NCBI GenBank assembly: GCA_004292745.1
Contig: RDXH01000223.1
Location: forward strand, 1 to 40,874
Length of the DNA: 40,874 bases
Reading direction: 5' to 3'
Origin: Oscillatoriales cyanobacterium
GTDB taxonomy: Bacteria > Cyanobacteriota > Cyanobacteriia > Cyanobacteriales > Microcoleaceae
In this document: positions 31,293 to 39,198 of the stretch, in pieces
Position numbering within the stretch: position 1 is the first letter of the stretch
Layout: each line of letters begins with the position of its first letter
Program-made: the position numbers and the translations under genes
The notes under the pieces: model-generated
Database searches by the model: none
Told to the model about the DNA's origin: nothing
Seen by the model: only the letters and a program-made list of their open reading frames with translations

Positions 31293-31421
31293 GAAAATTA
31301 GTCACATCCAGATAAAATTAATTTGGTGAAGCTATTTGGACAAAAATAAACAACGTCATCGCGTTGGCGTTAAACTTTAGGCTATAAAATTAACTCCGTA
31401 AGCAGAATCATATAAACAGGA
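31290..31421 (+). repeat. 132-bp direct repeat, copy 2 (leader of the anaJ-like gene)
   Basis: Second copy, 223 bp downstream of the first. It overlaps the stop of the reductase stub at its left end and supplies the aggag-type ribosome site of the anaJ-like gene at its right end, so both genes share the same leader. Confidence 0.93.
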
Positions 31422-31433
31422 GAATAGGGAATC

Positions 31434-32339
31434 ATGGGTGAAGCGAATAGAAGTTTGAATTGGGCCGAAACAGACCAAACGGATGATTTTTTAAGTGTAG
31501 CGCCAGGACAAGAGGATTGGGGCGGAGATGGGAGCGGACGCTTGCACCTATCAGGAAGGTGTACGGCAATATCGAAAGAGTATGTGCCTCGTCAGTATCA
31601 ATTTTTCAATACAAATACGGTGCCAGAAGAACCAGGATGGCGAATCAGTGGAATGCCAGATCGAGTCCTACCAGGAAGACGAAGATTGCTGACTTGGCAT
31701 GACTGTGGTGCATCTACTTCCAGAGTAATCCTACCGCCCAAATTTGCAGCGCCATCCGGGATCTTCACTGCTGACTTGGAAATTTTTATTCTTTCTGGTA
31801 AGATCCAAATTGGTGAATGGCAACTAGGTCAACATGGTTACTCCTTTATTCCTGCTGGGGTAAAAGTAGAATCTTGGCAAGTTTTAGGTGAAGAGGAAGC
31901 GGAAATCCTGTGGATGGAAAATGGGCCAGTTCCTCTCCAGTACCAAGATGCAGAAACCAATCATCCAGATGCGAGAATAAGTGAATTTATTCCAGCCTTG
32001 GATAGCAAATTGTTGCCTTGGGTTAACATCGCGGCAGGAATAAAAAAGAAGTTTTTAAGGCAACATAATAACGGCGGTCAAACCTGGCTATTTGTCGTCT
32101 TGCCACACTATGACACTCAGTATGGAATGATTTATTCCTACAATGAAGAGGCTTATGCTTTAGGTGGATATTGCGATCTAGGAAATTACCCATTTGCCAA
32201 GGATCACTTCTGCTATTGTCCTAGCTATAATACTCTTCCTAGAGAGATAACAGTTGATGGACTTTTCGGGTTTGCCAGAGTTGATAGAGATGTATCCCAA
32301 ACTGCCGTAGTGTCGTCATATGCACATATTAACGGATGA
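31434..32339 (+). CDS. anaJ: Cupin-fold protein, AnaJ-like (putative cyclase)
   Basis: A 301-residue soluble protein with two beta-rich halves. The segment from about 105 to 160 (DLEIFILSGKIQIGEW...YSFIPAGVKVESW) is a cupin-like barrel pattern. The second half contains HNNGGQTWLFVVLPHYD. The classical cupin His cluster is incomplete in the first barrel, so metal binding is uncertain. In published ana clusters a gene called anaJ is proposed to help cyclisation to the bicyclic ring; this gene is assigned to it by its place in the cluster, not by a diagnostic motif. Start chosen after caggagaatagggaatc. It shares its leader with the truncated reductase. Confidence 0.62.
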   Translation: MGEANRSLNWAETDQTDDFLSVAPGQEDWGGDGSGRLHLSGRCTAISKEYVPRQYQFFNTNTVPEEPGWRISGMPDRVLPGRRRLLTWHDCGASTSRVILPPKFAAPSGIFTADLEIFILSGKIQIGEWQLGQHGYSFIPAGVKVESWQVLGEEEAEILWMENGPVPLQYQDAETNHPDARISEFIPALDSKLLPWVNIAAGIKKKFLRQHNNGGQTWLFVVLPHYDTQYGMIYSYNEEAYALGGYCDLGNYPFAKDHFCYCPSYNTLPREITVDGLFGFARVDRDVSQTAVVSSYAHING

Positions 32340-32385
32340 ATCGGACAGCCGTTGGTTAGAGGCAGTGGATATTAATTAATTATGT

Positions 32386-32505
32386 ACGCCTTATGTGAGT
32401 TAAAAATGCCTGGTTATTTTAAGGGTTTCAGACTTCACTTTAGCAGCAGGGCCTAGCCTTACGAATGAGATTGCGTTATTCCAGCCTCCAACTCACATAA
32501 GGCGT
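32386..32505. mobile_element. Candidate MITE-like element with 16-bp terminal inverted repeats
   Basis: acgccttatgtgagtt (32386-32401) and aactcacataaggcgt (32490-32505) are perfect reverse complements enclosing 88 bp with no ORF. The size suits a non-autonomous transposable element. A clear target-site duplication is not visible. Confidence 0.5.
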
Positions 32506-32579
32506 TATAAATCAGACCGCAATAATGAAACGCCGCATAAACAGATAGTCTTTATCGTTCCATATCTTCAGATCCTCAG

Positions 32580-33719
32580 TTAACTTGACAATGACACAGC
32601 GGCGTAGGTGGGGAAATCTGTGTAACCTTCAGCCCCAAACGTATACCAAGTAGACGGGTCTGCCATTGGATTCAGTTCTAAATTGTGGGTGAAGCGCTCT
32701 ACCAAGTCAGGATTGCTGATATAAAGTCGTCCAAAGGCAATCATGTCACCATATCCAGCCTGAATTGCTTTTTCAGCCGTCTCCTGGGTGTAGCCAGAGT
32801 TACCAATCAGAACTCCCGTAAACACCGATCGAAATTCTGCCAGGGTCAGAGGTTCACCAAGTCCATGAAAGCCGATGTCGCGCAGTTCATGAAAGCCGGA
32901 TGTGTCACCATCCATGACATGGAGGTAGCCCAGCTTATAAGGATTCAACTGCTCTGCTACATATAGAAATGTCTCCCGAAAATCAGGTGAACCCATTTCA
33001 CCATCCACGCCATTGGGATTAATTCGGACTCCTACTCGGTTGGCTGGCCATACCGTCAGAACCGCCTCTACTACCTCCTTCAGAAACCGAAATCGATTTT
33101 CCAGACTGCCACCGTAGCGATCGCTGCGTTGGTTGGTTTTAGATTGCAGAAATTGATCGATCAGGAATCCGTTGGCTGCGTGAATCTCAACTCCATCAAA
33201 ACCTGCTGCCTGCGACTGTTCAGCCGCTTTACGGTAGTCTTCAACAATCCCCGGAATTTCCTCGGTTTCCAGTATTCGAGGAATTTCATGGGGCTGTTTA
33301 CCGCTCGGTGTGTGAATTTCATAGGCACTAATCCGAATTGCTGAGGGTGCTACTGGAAGCTGCCCGTTGTGAAAGCTGGAGTGGGAAGCTCGTCCGGTAT
33401 GCCAGAGCTGGAGGAAGATATGTCCGCCTTTAGCATGAATAGCATCAACCACCTGTTTCCAGCCCATGGTTTGCTCGTCGGAATAGATGCCGGGTGAGTT
33501 CACCCAACCGTTCGCTTGTTCTGAAATCGTGGTTGCTTCACCAATGATTAGACCAGCCGATGCCCGTTGAGCATAGTATTCAGCCATCAGTGCGTTGGCA
33601 ATCCGCTCCACTCCAGCCCGCGATCGAGTCAAGGGTGCCATTACCACGCGATTCTTTAAAGGTAGATCGCCCAACATGAATGGGCTTAATAACTGAGGAG
33701 AGATACTTTGAAAAGTCAT
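32580..33719 (-). CDS. Old Yellow Enzyme-family ene-reductase (NADH:flavin oxidoreductase)
   Basis: A 379-residue FMN TIM-barrel enzyme related to N-ethylmaleimide/enoate reductases. It shows MAPLTRSRA near the N-terminus (Thr31 at the flavin), HTGRASH (107-113), and the substrate-carbonyl pair His180/Asn183 in HAANGF, then LQSKTNQRSDRYGGS. The Tyr that usually follows the HxxN pair and donates a proton is Phe185 here. Such enzymes reduce C=C bonds conjugated to carbonyls; anatoxin-a has such an enone, so conversion to dihydroanatoxin-a is a testable possibility. It is transcribed against the ana genes and may equally be a general detoxification enzyme. Confidence 0.9.
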   Translation of the reverse strand: MTFQSISPQLLSPFMLGDLPLKNRVVMAPLTRSRAGVERIANALMAEYYAQRASAGLIIGEATTISEQANGWVNSPGIYSDEQTMGWKQVVDAIHAKGGHIFLQLWHTGRASHSSFHNGQLPVAPSAIRISAYEIHTPSGKQPHEIPRILETEEIPGIVEDYRKAAEQSQAAGFDGVEIHAANGFLIDQFLQSKTNQRSDRYGGSLENRFRFLKEVVEAVLTVWPANRVGVRINPNGVDGEMGSPDFRETFLYVAEQLNPYKLGYLHVMDGDTSGFHELRDIGFHGLGEPLTLAEFRSVFTGVLIGNSGYTQETAEKAIQAGYGDMIAFGRLYISNPDLVERFTHNLELNPMADPSTWYTFGAEGYTDFPTYAAVSLSS

Positions 33720-34086
33720 AAAGTTTATTCCTTGTTGAGATGAGATGCAATTCCAGCATTAATTTTAATGCTCATAATGGTACAAAAAGTGGTAATGCCC
33801 CTCATTGATCCAAATCCAAAAAGGAGCGATCGCCAAAGTGAGGAGCTCCTTTTAAGACATATCAACTCAAACCCTTACCTAGTAAGTCTTTCAACTTGCT
33901 TATCACCCTTTGAGGCTACCCTAAGATAATTTTTGGATGTCCTGACTTTAGATGTAGACACTGCAAATGTTTTTATGGTATTATCTTGCAAGACACCAGC
34001 CACAGCATTATGCCTCTGTGTGATTTCCCCAAACGCTCATTGCTGCATAATGCTTGGGAAGGGTACCAAATTATTGAGGAGGAATT
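33720..34086. other. Divergent intergenic region upstream of the ene-reductase
   Basis: About 370 bp with no convincing gene. It should contain the promoter of the ene-reductase (minus) and a leader for the small ORF at 34087, which has the strong ribosome site gaggagg. No regulator gene of the usual type is adjacent. Confidence 0.45.
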
Positions 34087-34296
34087 ATGGATCCTATTTC
34101 TAATGAGTCGATTGATGCCAGTATTGAACAGCGCAAGAAAGCGGGAACAAAAAAAAATCGTATCCAGCGCTCTATTAAATGGTTTTCTGGAGGTTTAACA
34201 GCAGCCTTAATTGCATCATATGGTGCGGCTGCAATTAAAGCTGAAGCATCGAAATGGACATATGTGTGCAACCCTTTCAGAAAAGAAACGTCCTAA
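34087..34296 (+). CDS. Small hypothetical protein with one hydrophobic helix (69 aa)
   Basis: The ATG follows a strong Shine-Dalgarno sequence (gaggaggaatt). The product has a charged N-terminus with KKAGTKKNR, then one hydrophobic stretch FSGGLTAALIASYGAAAI. Its last 15 or so codons overlap the lipocalin-like remnant in another frame, so the C-terminus may be a fusion artefact. No family recognised. Confidence 0.35.
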   Translation: MDPISNESIDASIEQRKKAGTKKNRIQRSIKWFSGGLTAALIASYGAAAIKAEASKWTYVCNPFRKETS

Positions 34297-34564
34297 TTTT
34301 CCTGGAGGAGACATTTTGACAGGAACATTAGAAGAACAGGCAAAGGCAGTACAAACATATATTGCCTATTGCGGTAAATATGAAGTCAAACCAGATAGAG
34401 TTGTTCATCTGCCTGATGTCAGCCTATTTCCGAATTATATTGGTACAAGGCAAGAACGTTTCTATAGTTTTAAGGATGGCAAGCTAGTATTGACTCACGC
34501 TCCAGAGAAGATGGATGGTAAGCTACAAACTCCTTTTATAATTTGGGAGCGCGTTCCAGAGTAA
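34250..34564 (+). pseudogene. Lipocalin-like domain protein, 5'-truncated
   Basis: From about 34250 to the stop at 34564 the frame resembles the C-terminal part of Lipocalin_5-type proteins: MCATLSEKKRPNF, then an AYCGKYEV strand, VVHLPDVSLFPNYIGT, and a terminal IIWERV. The N-terminal third is missing; upstream codons in this frame look unrelated and have no ATG before the domain. Some fungal and bacterial gene clusters carry such proteins, but no role can be given here. Confidence 0.6.
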
Positions 34565-34957
34565 CCTTTGATAGGATGCCCAAACGTTAACGGGAAAAAT
34601 AGGTACGCATTGATTGTAGATTAAGAGGCATAGATGTAAAGTACCTCATTTTCGGAATTAAAATTTGCCACTCTTGTTTCCAGGGATACTACCAACCACT
34701 CGTTCAGAATCTACCACTCTGGCGAACAAGCGTGGCATTTACATATTTAATCGTGTTTCATAAGACCAATACTAATTTATGATATAAATCCAGTCTAACT
34801 AGCGCCGATAGTAATGTCTTAACTCTTGCACTCAGGTATCTTGCTAGCTGGCATAAACAATTTTTTTACAACGTAAGCCTAATTTTTCTACCGCACAAGG
34901 CATTGTTAAGATATTATATTTAGAGACAAGCTTATTTTCCTTAAGGTAATATTATTT
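34565..34957. other. Intergenic region upstream of the thioesterase gene
   Basis: About 390 bp of AT-rich DNA with no convincing ORF or repeat. It presumably contains the anaA promoter; a candidate box cannot be defended by eye. Confidence 0.45.
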
Positions 34958-35719
34958 ATGAAAACAGAAATACCTAATCTCTGGATTAAATGTCCCCAGT
35001 CCAATCCACAAGCCAATTTACGCTTATTTTGCCTACCCTATGCAGGAGGTGGGACATCGATTTTTCGTGTCTGGCCTCAAGAATTGCCGTCAAATGTAGA
35101 GCTTTGTGCGATTGAGCTGCCGGGAAGAGAAAATCGCATCAGAGAAAAACCAATTTCAGATATTGAAATTCTGGCAGACAACTTAGTGGAGGTCTTACTG
35201 CAACATTTGGATAAGCCATTTGCGATCTTTGGTCATAGTATGGGAGCGCGAATTGCTTATAATCTAACTAGAAAACTCCACCAAAGAAACGTCAATCCGG
35301 TCTGTTTATTTGTATCAGGCAGCTATGCTCCGCACTTACCTGAATTAAATCCGCCCGTTTATTTGTTATCTGATACAGAATTTATTGAACAAGTAGTCAG
35401 GATTTACGATGCTATACCAGAAGTACTCTTAGCAGATAAAGACCTCATGGAATTGTTCTTACCTATTTTGCGAGCAGATGTGACTGTAGGAACCACATAT
35501 ATCCCTTTCCCAGATGAACCTCTTGATTGTCCCATTTTTGCTTTGGGTGGTCTTGAAGATCCGGAAGCCAGTCATGATCTTCTTGCTTCTTGGCGTGATT
35601 ACACCCGTTCCTCATTTTCAATAGAGATGTTCCCAGGTGGACACTTTTACCTGAATGAAAATGAAAATAGACAACTTTTGTTGCAGTTTCTATCTAAAAC
35701 GCTAAAAGACTATTTATAG
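34958..35719 (+). CDS. anaA: AnaA-like type II thioesterase
   Basis: A 253-residue alpha/beta hydrolase of the GrsT/type II thioesterase family. It has FCLPYAGGG near the N-terminus, the nucleophile Ser94 in GHSMGA, an acidic GGLEDPEAS segment and the catalytic His229 in GGHFYL. Since none of the PKS modules carries a terminal thioesterase, this protein is the candidate for chain release as well as removal of stalled acyl groups. It lies 4.9 kb downstream of anaG, separated by remnants and the ene-reductase; in the published clusters I recall it sits closer to anaB, so the order here seems rearranged. Confidence 0.88.
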   Translation: MKTEIPNLWIKCPQSNPQANLRLFCLPYAGGGTSIFRVWPQELPSNVELCAIELPGRENRIREKPISDIEILADNLVEVLLQHLDKPFAIFGHSMGARIAYNLTRKLHQRNVNPVCLFVSGSYAPHLPELNPPVYLLSDTEFIEQVVRIYDAIPEVLLADKDLMELFLPILRADVTVGTTYIPFPDEPLDCPIFALGGLEDPEASHDLLASWRDYTRSSFSIEMFPGGHFYLNENENRQLLLQFLSKTLKDYL

Positions 35720-36093
35720 CTCCCATATCGCATCCTCGACTGTCACCAAGATAAATAGATATATAGCAGTCCTTGCAGGAGTCGTAAAGTTTTTTACCCC
35801 ACCCCAACCCGGACCTTATTAAGGTCCGGGAGTAAGAAATTCACAAATGATTTAGGATTGCTATAGTGAACTGCAAACATAAATCCTCAAAACCACAAAC
35901 AGGGCATTGTTGAAACCACATTATCTACAAATAAAGGGATTCTTAAGCAATACCTTTGCCAATCTCCAAGGATGAGTTGATGATGCTATAGCTAAAAACG
36001 GCGAAGGCATTGTAAATTGATAGCTTGTGACTCAACCTCTAACTTTTCAAACATTCTCTTAAGTGCCAGACCCCATAACTCAATACTCGATCT
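35720..36093. other. Intergenic region between thioesterase and MATE exporter
   Basis: 374 bp with no convincing ORF. It contains a strong palindrome (35808-35830), and the remainder would hold the leader of the exporter gene. Confidence 0.5.
35808..35830. terminator. Perfect 10-bp stem palindrome after anaA
   Basis: cccggacctt and aaggtccggg pair perfectly with a 3-nt loop, about 90 bp after the thioesterase stop. No T-run follows, so it could be a terminator-like stem or a dispersed repeat. Confidence 0.5.
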
Positions 36094-37482
36094 ATGAACC
36101 TAGTTCTTCCAGCTCAGTATAATTTTATACCCCGCTACTTCCGATTAGCTGTAGCCAACGTCCTATCAAGTATTATGGTTCCACTGGCCAATATAGCTAG
36201 TGTCATGTTTCTGGGTCATCTTGAAGAAATTCGCCACTTTGCTGGAGTCAACATTGCTGGAAACTTGCTTAACTTTCTCTATTTAGCTTTATTCTTTTTA
36301 CGAATGGGAACCACTGGAGTTACAGCGCAAGCAGTGGGACGAGATGACCGAGAAGGTATGTTGTTAGTAGGACTGCGTAATGGCTTAATAGCTCTAGTGC
36401 TAGGTGTCGCTCTCATACTCTTACAATACCCTTTGGGAGAACTTGGATTTGCTCTGATAAATGTTCCCCCAGAGATTAAATCTTCAGGGCTTGCCTATTT
36501 CAACACCCAAATTTGGGGAGCACCTGCAATTTTACTCAATTTTGTGTTGATAGGTTGGTTTCTAGGGCGAGAAAAAAATGGCTTAGTTGTGTTTTTGTCA
36601 GTCCTTGGAAATGGTGGCAAAATCGCACTTGACTATCTACTTATTGTCCACCTGGGATGGGCAAGTGTAGGGGCAGGAGTTTCTTATGCCACAAGCCAAT
36701 ATTTAGCTTTGTTGGTGGGAGTGATATTTTTTTTCAAGGAATTCCAGTGGATTGAAATCCGAAGCCTATTTGGAAAAATATGGGATATATCAGCTATAAA
36801 ATCTAACTTGACTCTCAATACAAACATCCTGCTCAGCAATTTAATTCTTCTGGTTGTCTCCTTAACATTCAGCTATCAAGGAGTACAAATGGGAACGTTA
36901 ATTTATTCTCAAAATGCCTTATTGTGGCTGATATTTAACCTTAATACATATTTTGTAGAGGGACTGGGGTTTGGTACAGAAACTTTGGTCGGAAACTTTA
37001 AAGGAAAAGGAGATTCACAACAATTACCACCCATAGCTTTTGTTTCTCTCTCAACTGCTCTCGTGGTAGGAGTGTGTTTCGGCGGAGTGTGCGTGCTATT
37101 TCCCGATAGTATTTTTAGGTTGTTCACTAACCACACTGAAGTCACGTCAAATATAAATATTTCTCTGCCTTGGTTACAAGCTATCTTAGTATTTTGTTCA
37201 ATAGGTTTTACGCTGGAAGGATACTTCTTGGGTTTAGCACAAGGACATATCCTCCGCAATGTTAGTATAGTTGCTTTTGTAGTCGCTTTTATACCTACAA
37301 ATATTGCGTTCTTTAAGTTTCCAAGTAACAATCTTTTGTGGTTTAGTGTATGTTTGTTTTATGGAATCAGAATGGTGATGTATATAATAAATTTATTCAG
37401 TACATTTGGTAGTAATGTTGTTGATAGTGGTGATTCAATCCCGGCTTTAGAAGAGAATCGCGCTTTGGGTGGTGATTTGTAA
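36094..37482 (+). CDS. anaI: AnaI-like MATE-family efflux transporter
   Basis: A 462-residue membrane protein with about 12 hydrophobic segments and the two-half layout of MATE exporters. The N-terminal half includes VANVLSSIMVPLANIASVMFLGHLEE and the second half PPIAFVSLSTALVVG. MATE proteins expel organic cations by H+ or Na+ antiport; anatoxin-a is a secondary amine that is cationic at neutral pH, so toxin export or self-protection fits. Start chosen at the ATG that gives a full first helix. It is the last intact cluster gene before the IS remnants. Confidence 0.88.
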   Translation: MNLVLPAQYNFIPRYFRLAVANVLSSIMVPLANIASVMFLGHLEEIRHFAGVNIAGNLLNFLYLALFFLRMGTTGVTAQAVGRDDREGMLLVGLRNGLIALVLGVALILLQYPLGELGFALINVPPEIKSSGLAYFNTQIWGAPAILLNFVLIGWFLGREKNGLVVFLSVLGNGGKIALDYLLIVHLGWASVGAGVSYATSQYLALLVGVIFFFKEFQWIEIRSLFGKIWDISAIKSNLTLNTNILLSNLILLVVSLTFSYQGVQMGTLIYSQNALLWLIFNLNTYFVEGLGFGTETLVGNFKGKGDSQQLPPIAFVSLSTALVVGVCFGGVCVLFPDSIFRLFTNHTEVTSNINISLPWLQAILVFCSIGFTLEGYFLGLAQGHILRNVSIVAFVVAFIPTNIAFFKFPSNNLLWFSVCLFYGIRMVMYIINLFSTFGSNVVDSGDSIPALEENRALGGDL

Positions 37483-37970
37483 GTTGGCCCATAAATGTAG
37501 GAGACCGCAATCATAATCACTCAAGACCGCAATCAGGATTTTTTCCAGACCACATCTTTTCGTTGAATCAGGGTTGGGGGCGATCGCTACCATCCCGAAT
37601 TGTCAATAAACCGGTGATAATTGCTACTATGTTGAGGAAGGTGTGTGATGCCAAACCATTTACTGCTCAAACTTATAGCCGTGTTGTCACCCGCGCGCGA
37701 TCGCGATCCACTTCATTATAACTTGGAAAGGGAAAAGATCCCAAATGGATTCTATAAAGGCAGCCACTCCGAGCGACCATCTGCCCTGGCTGCTTTATTT
37801 ATCGAGACGATGGCCTGTGCGGCCGATGAACTGCACTCAAAGCCGTTCAAACTTATTGTCAATGTACCCATGTCTATTGCCGTTTTGGCTGGTTTATGCT
37901 TCCATGCGATACACAATGCTGGCTAAAAGTGGGGTAAGCAGAGGCGATCGCACCTAATATTAAAGAGGAG
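37483..37970. other. Low-information region after the exporter
   Basis: Overlapping short frames occur at 37645-37926 and 37745-37957, but neither has a family resemblance or good start context. It contains gcgatcgc sites and is probably decayed DNA. Confidence 0.4.
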
Positions 37971-38243
37971 GTGGAATGTGGGCTATATATCAATGGCACT
38001 GAAAAAGTCTCAATAATGATTTATCGGGGGATGTATCATTTTTCGGTAGCCTATCAAAAAGGATTAGCTTCTGACCTGGTTAAGTATTTCTCCGCCGATA
38101 AAAATCAAGATTTAGGGATTGTTAAGCGACAGCGAAAACCTCATGTCAGGCTAATTATTTCTCCTTTCCCTGGAACTCAAAGAAGTCCCGAACAATTTTT
38201 TTTCAATAATAACCCACATTCCGCACCCCCAACTGGCACATAG
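37971..38243 (+). CDS. Hypothetical protein with C-terminus running into an IS end (90 aa)
   Basis: I do not recognise it. A good ribosome site (aaagaggaggtgga) lies close to the start. The core (SIMIYRGMYHFSVAYQKGLA, then LVKYFSADKNQDLGI) looks like real protein, but the last 11 or so codons (NNPHSAPPTGT) are translated from the IS-end repeat. The original end has probably been lost to an insertion. Confidence 0.4.
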   Translation: MECGLYINGTEKVSIMIYRGMYHFSVAYQKGLASDLVKYFSADKNQDLGIVKRQRKPHVRLIISPFPGTQRSPEQFFFNNNPHSAPPTGT

Positions 38244-38296
38244 GCGGATTGAGGGGGTAAAAGTGAATCATTCGAGATAATAGTGAGTAAAAACAC
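38213..38296 (-). repeat. IS-end-like repeat, inverted copy C
   Basis: It is the reverse complement of the repeats at 10819-10909 and 10995-11084, sharing cccacattccgcaccccc and aagtgaatca. Its orientation is opposite to the left-hand copies. Confidence 0.78.
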
Positions 38297-38520
38297 CCAA
38301 AAATCTGTGCAACGATCGCATCACCCAGTTAGGAATCCCTAAAAATTAACATGAGGGCATGAATTAAATCTTCTTAACCCATAAAACGTCAAAAATCAGA
38401 CCATTAACAACTATTAATTGCCAGCAGATATTTTCAGATATGTAACAATTATACATCACTGATAAATCAACAATTAATTCAACTAAAGTCAGCCTTACTA
38501 ATCAAGTGATTAACTTCATT
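38297..38520. other. AT-rich DNA between IS end and transposase remnant
   Basis: About 220 bp without ORFs; it probably belongs to the decayed insertion element. Confidence 0.4.
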
Positions 38521-39040
38521 TCACAACAAGAAATAATAAGACCGACAGGTGACTGGAAACAAATTTAATATTGCCAACCCTTCGGATGTTAAATTAGAAA
38601 CTTGCTGAATTCCTTGAATACAAACGGCATGAATCGATTGAAAACTTTGGAATATCCAGCGCAAAGTAGGTCGATTTGTTCCTTTGCCCAATTGATTTTT
38701 TACGGTTTTATTAGTGAGTTGCAAATTTTGCCGGAGTAACCTTTGACCTAAAGTATAAACCAACAAACACAAACCCATTATTAAAGTTAAAGCCTCGATT
38801 CTTTCTGGGGATTTGAGGAATACACTATCCGTAAAAAATAGCGGGTCTTTTAGGAACCCAAACCCTCTCTCTGCCGACTGCTGTTCCTTATATTTGACAA
38901 TCATTATTACTTTTGTGTTCTGACCAACGATATCCGGTCACTGAGCTTTGATGAAATTCTGATTCCTGCAAGCTGAGATACCAGTTGCTGCGCTTGTTTC
39001 AGGCTCAGTGGTACACGAGTTAACCATCTTAAATAGGTTT
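38521..39040 (-). pseudogene. IS1634-type (IS4 superfamily) transposase remnant
   Basis: On the minus strand, the C-terminal part (38521-38904) reads ERGFGFLKDPLFFTDSVFLK, then PERIEALTLIMGLCLLVYTL, the conserved end of IS1634-group transposases. Upstream to about 39040 two further frames carry RWLTRVPLSLKQAQQLVSQL and GYRWSEHKS, also typical of the family, but separated by stops and a deletion. The element is therefore inactive. In published ana clusters a transposase gene is called anaH, but identity with it is not shown here. Confidence 0.8.
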
Positions 39041-39045
39041 TCTAC

Positions 39046-39198
39046 TTTCATCTGGGATGCTTTCTGCATGGGCTGCTGAATCCTGATTTGATCGTTAATC
39101 GCGATCGCCAGTTTACACTATTTTTGGTGATGATTGGTTACCCAAGAGCGATCGCAATTAACGCACTTTCGCGGATGCGAGCGGGTTACGGATATGTC
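39046..39198 (+). repeat. 153-bp island-flanking direct repeat, right copy
   Basis: It differs from 10631-10783 at two positions only (gatcgttaatc against gagcgttcatc). It lies directly beside the transposase remnant. Confidence 0.92.

Noticed and set aside
36909-37331. 140-codon minus-strand frame inside the MATE gene
   Set aside because: Antisense to a well-supported membrane protein and without its own start context.
37645-37957. Overlapping plus-strand frames after the exporter
   Set aside because: Two frames overlap, neither has a recognisable family or ribosome site; probably decayed DNA.
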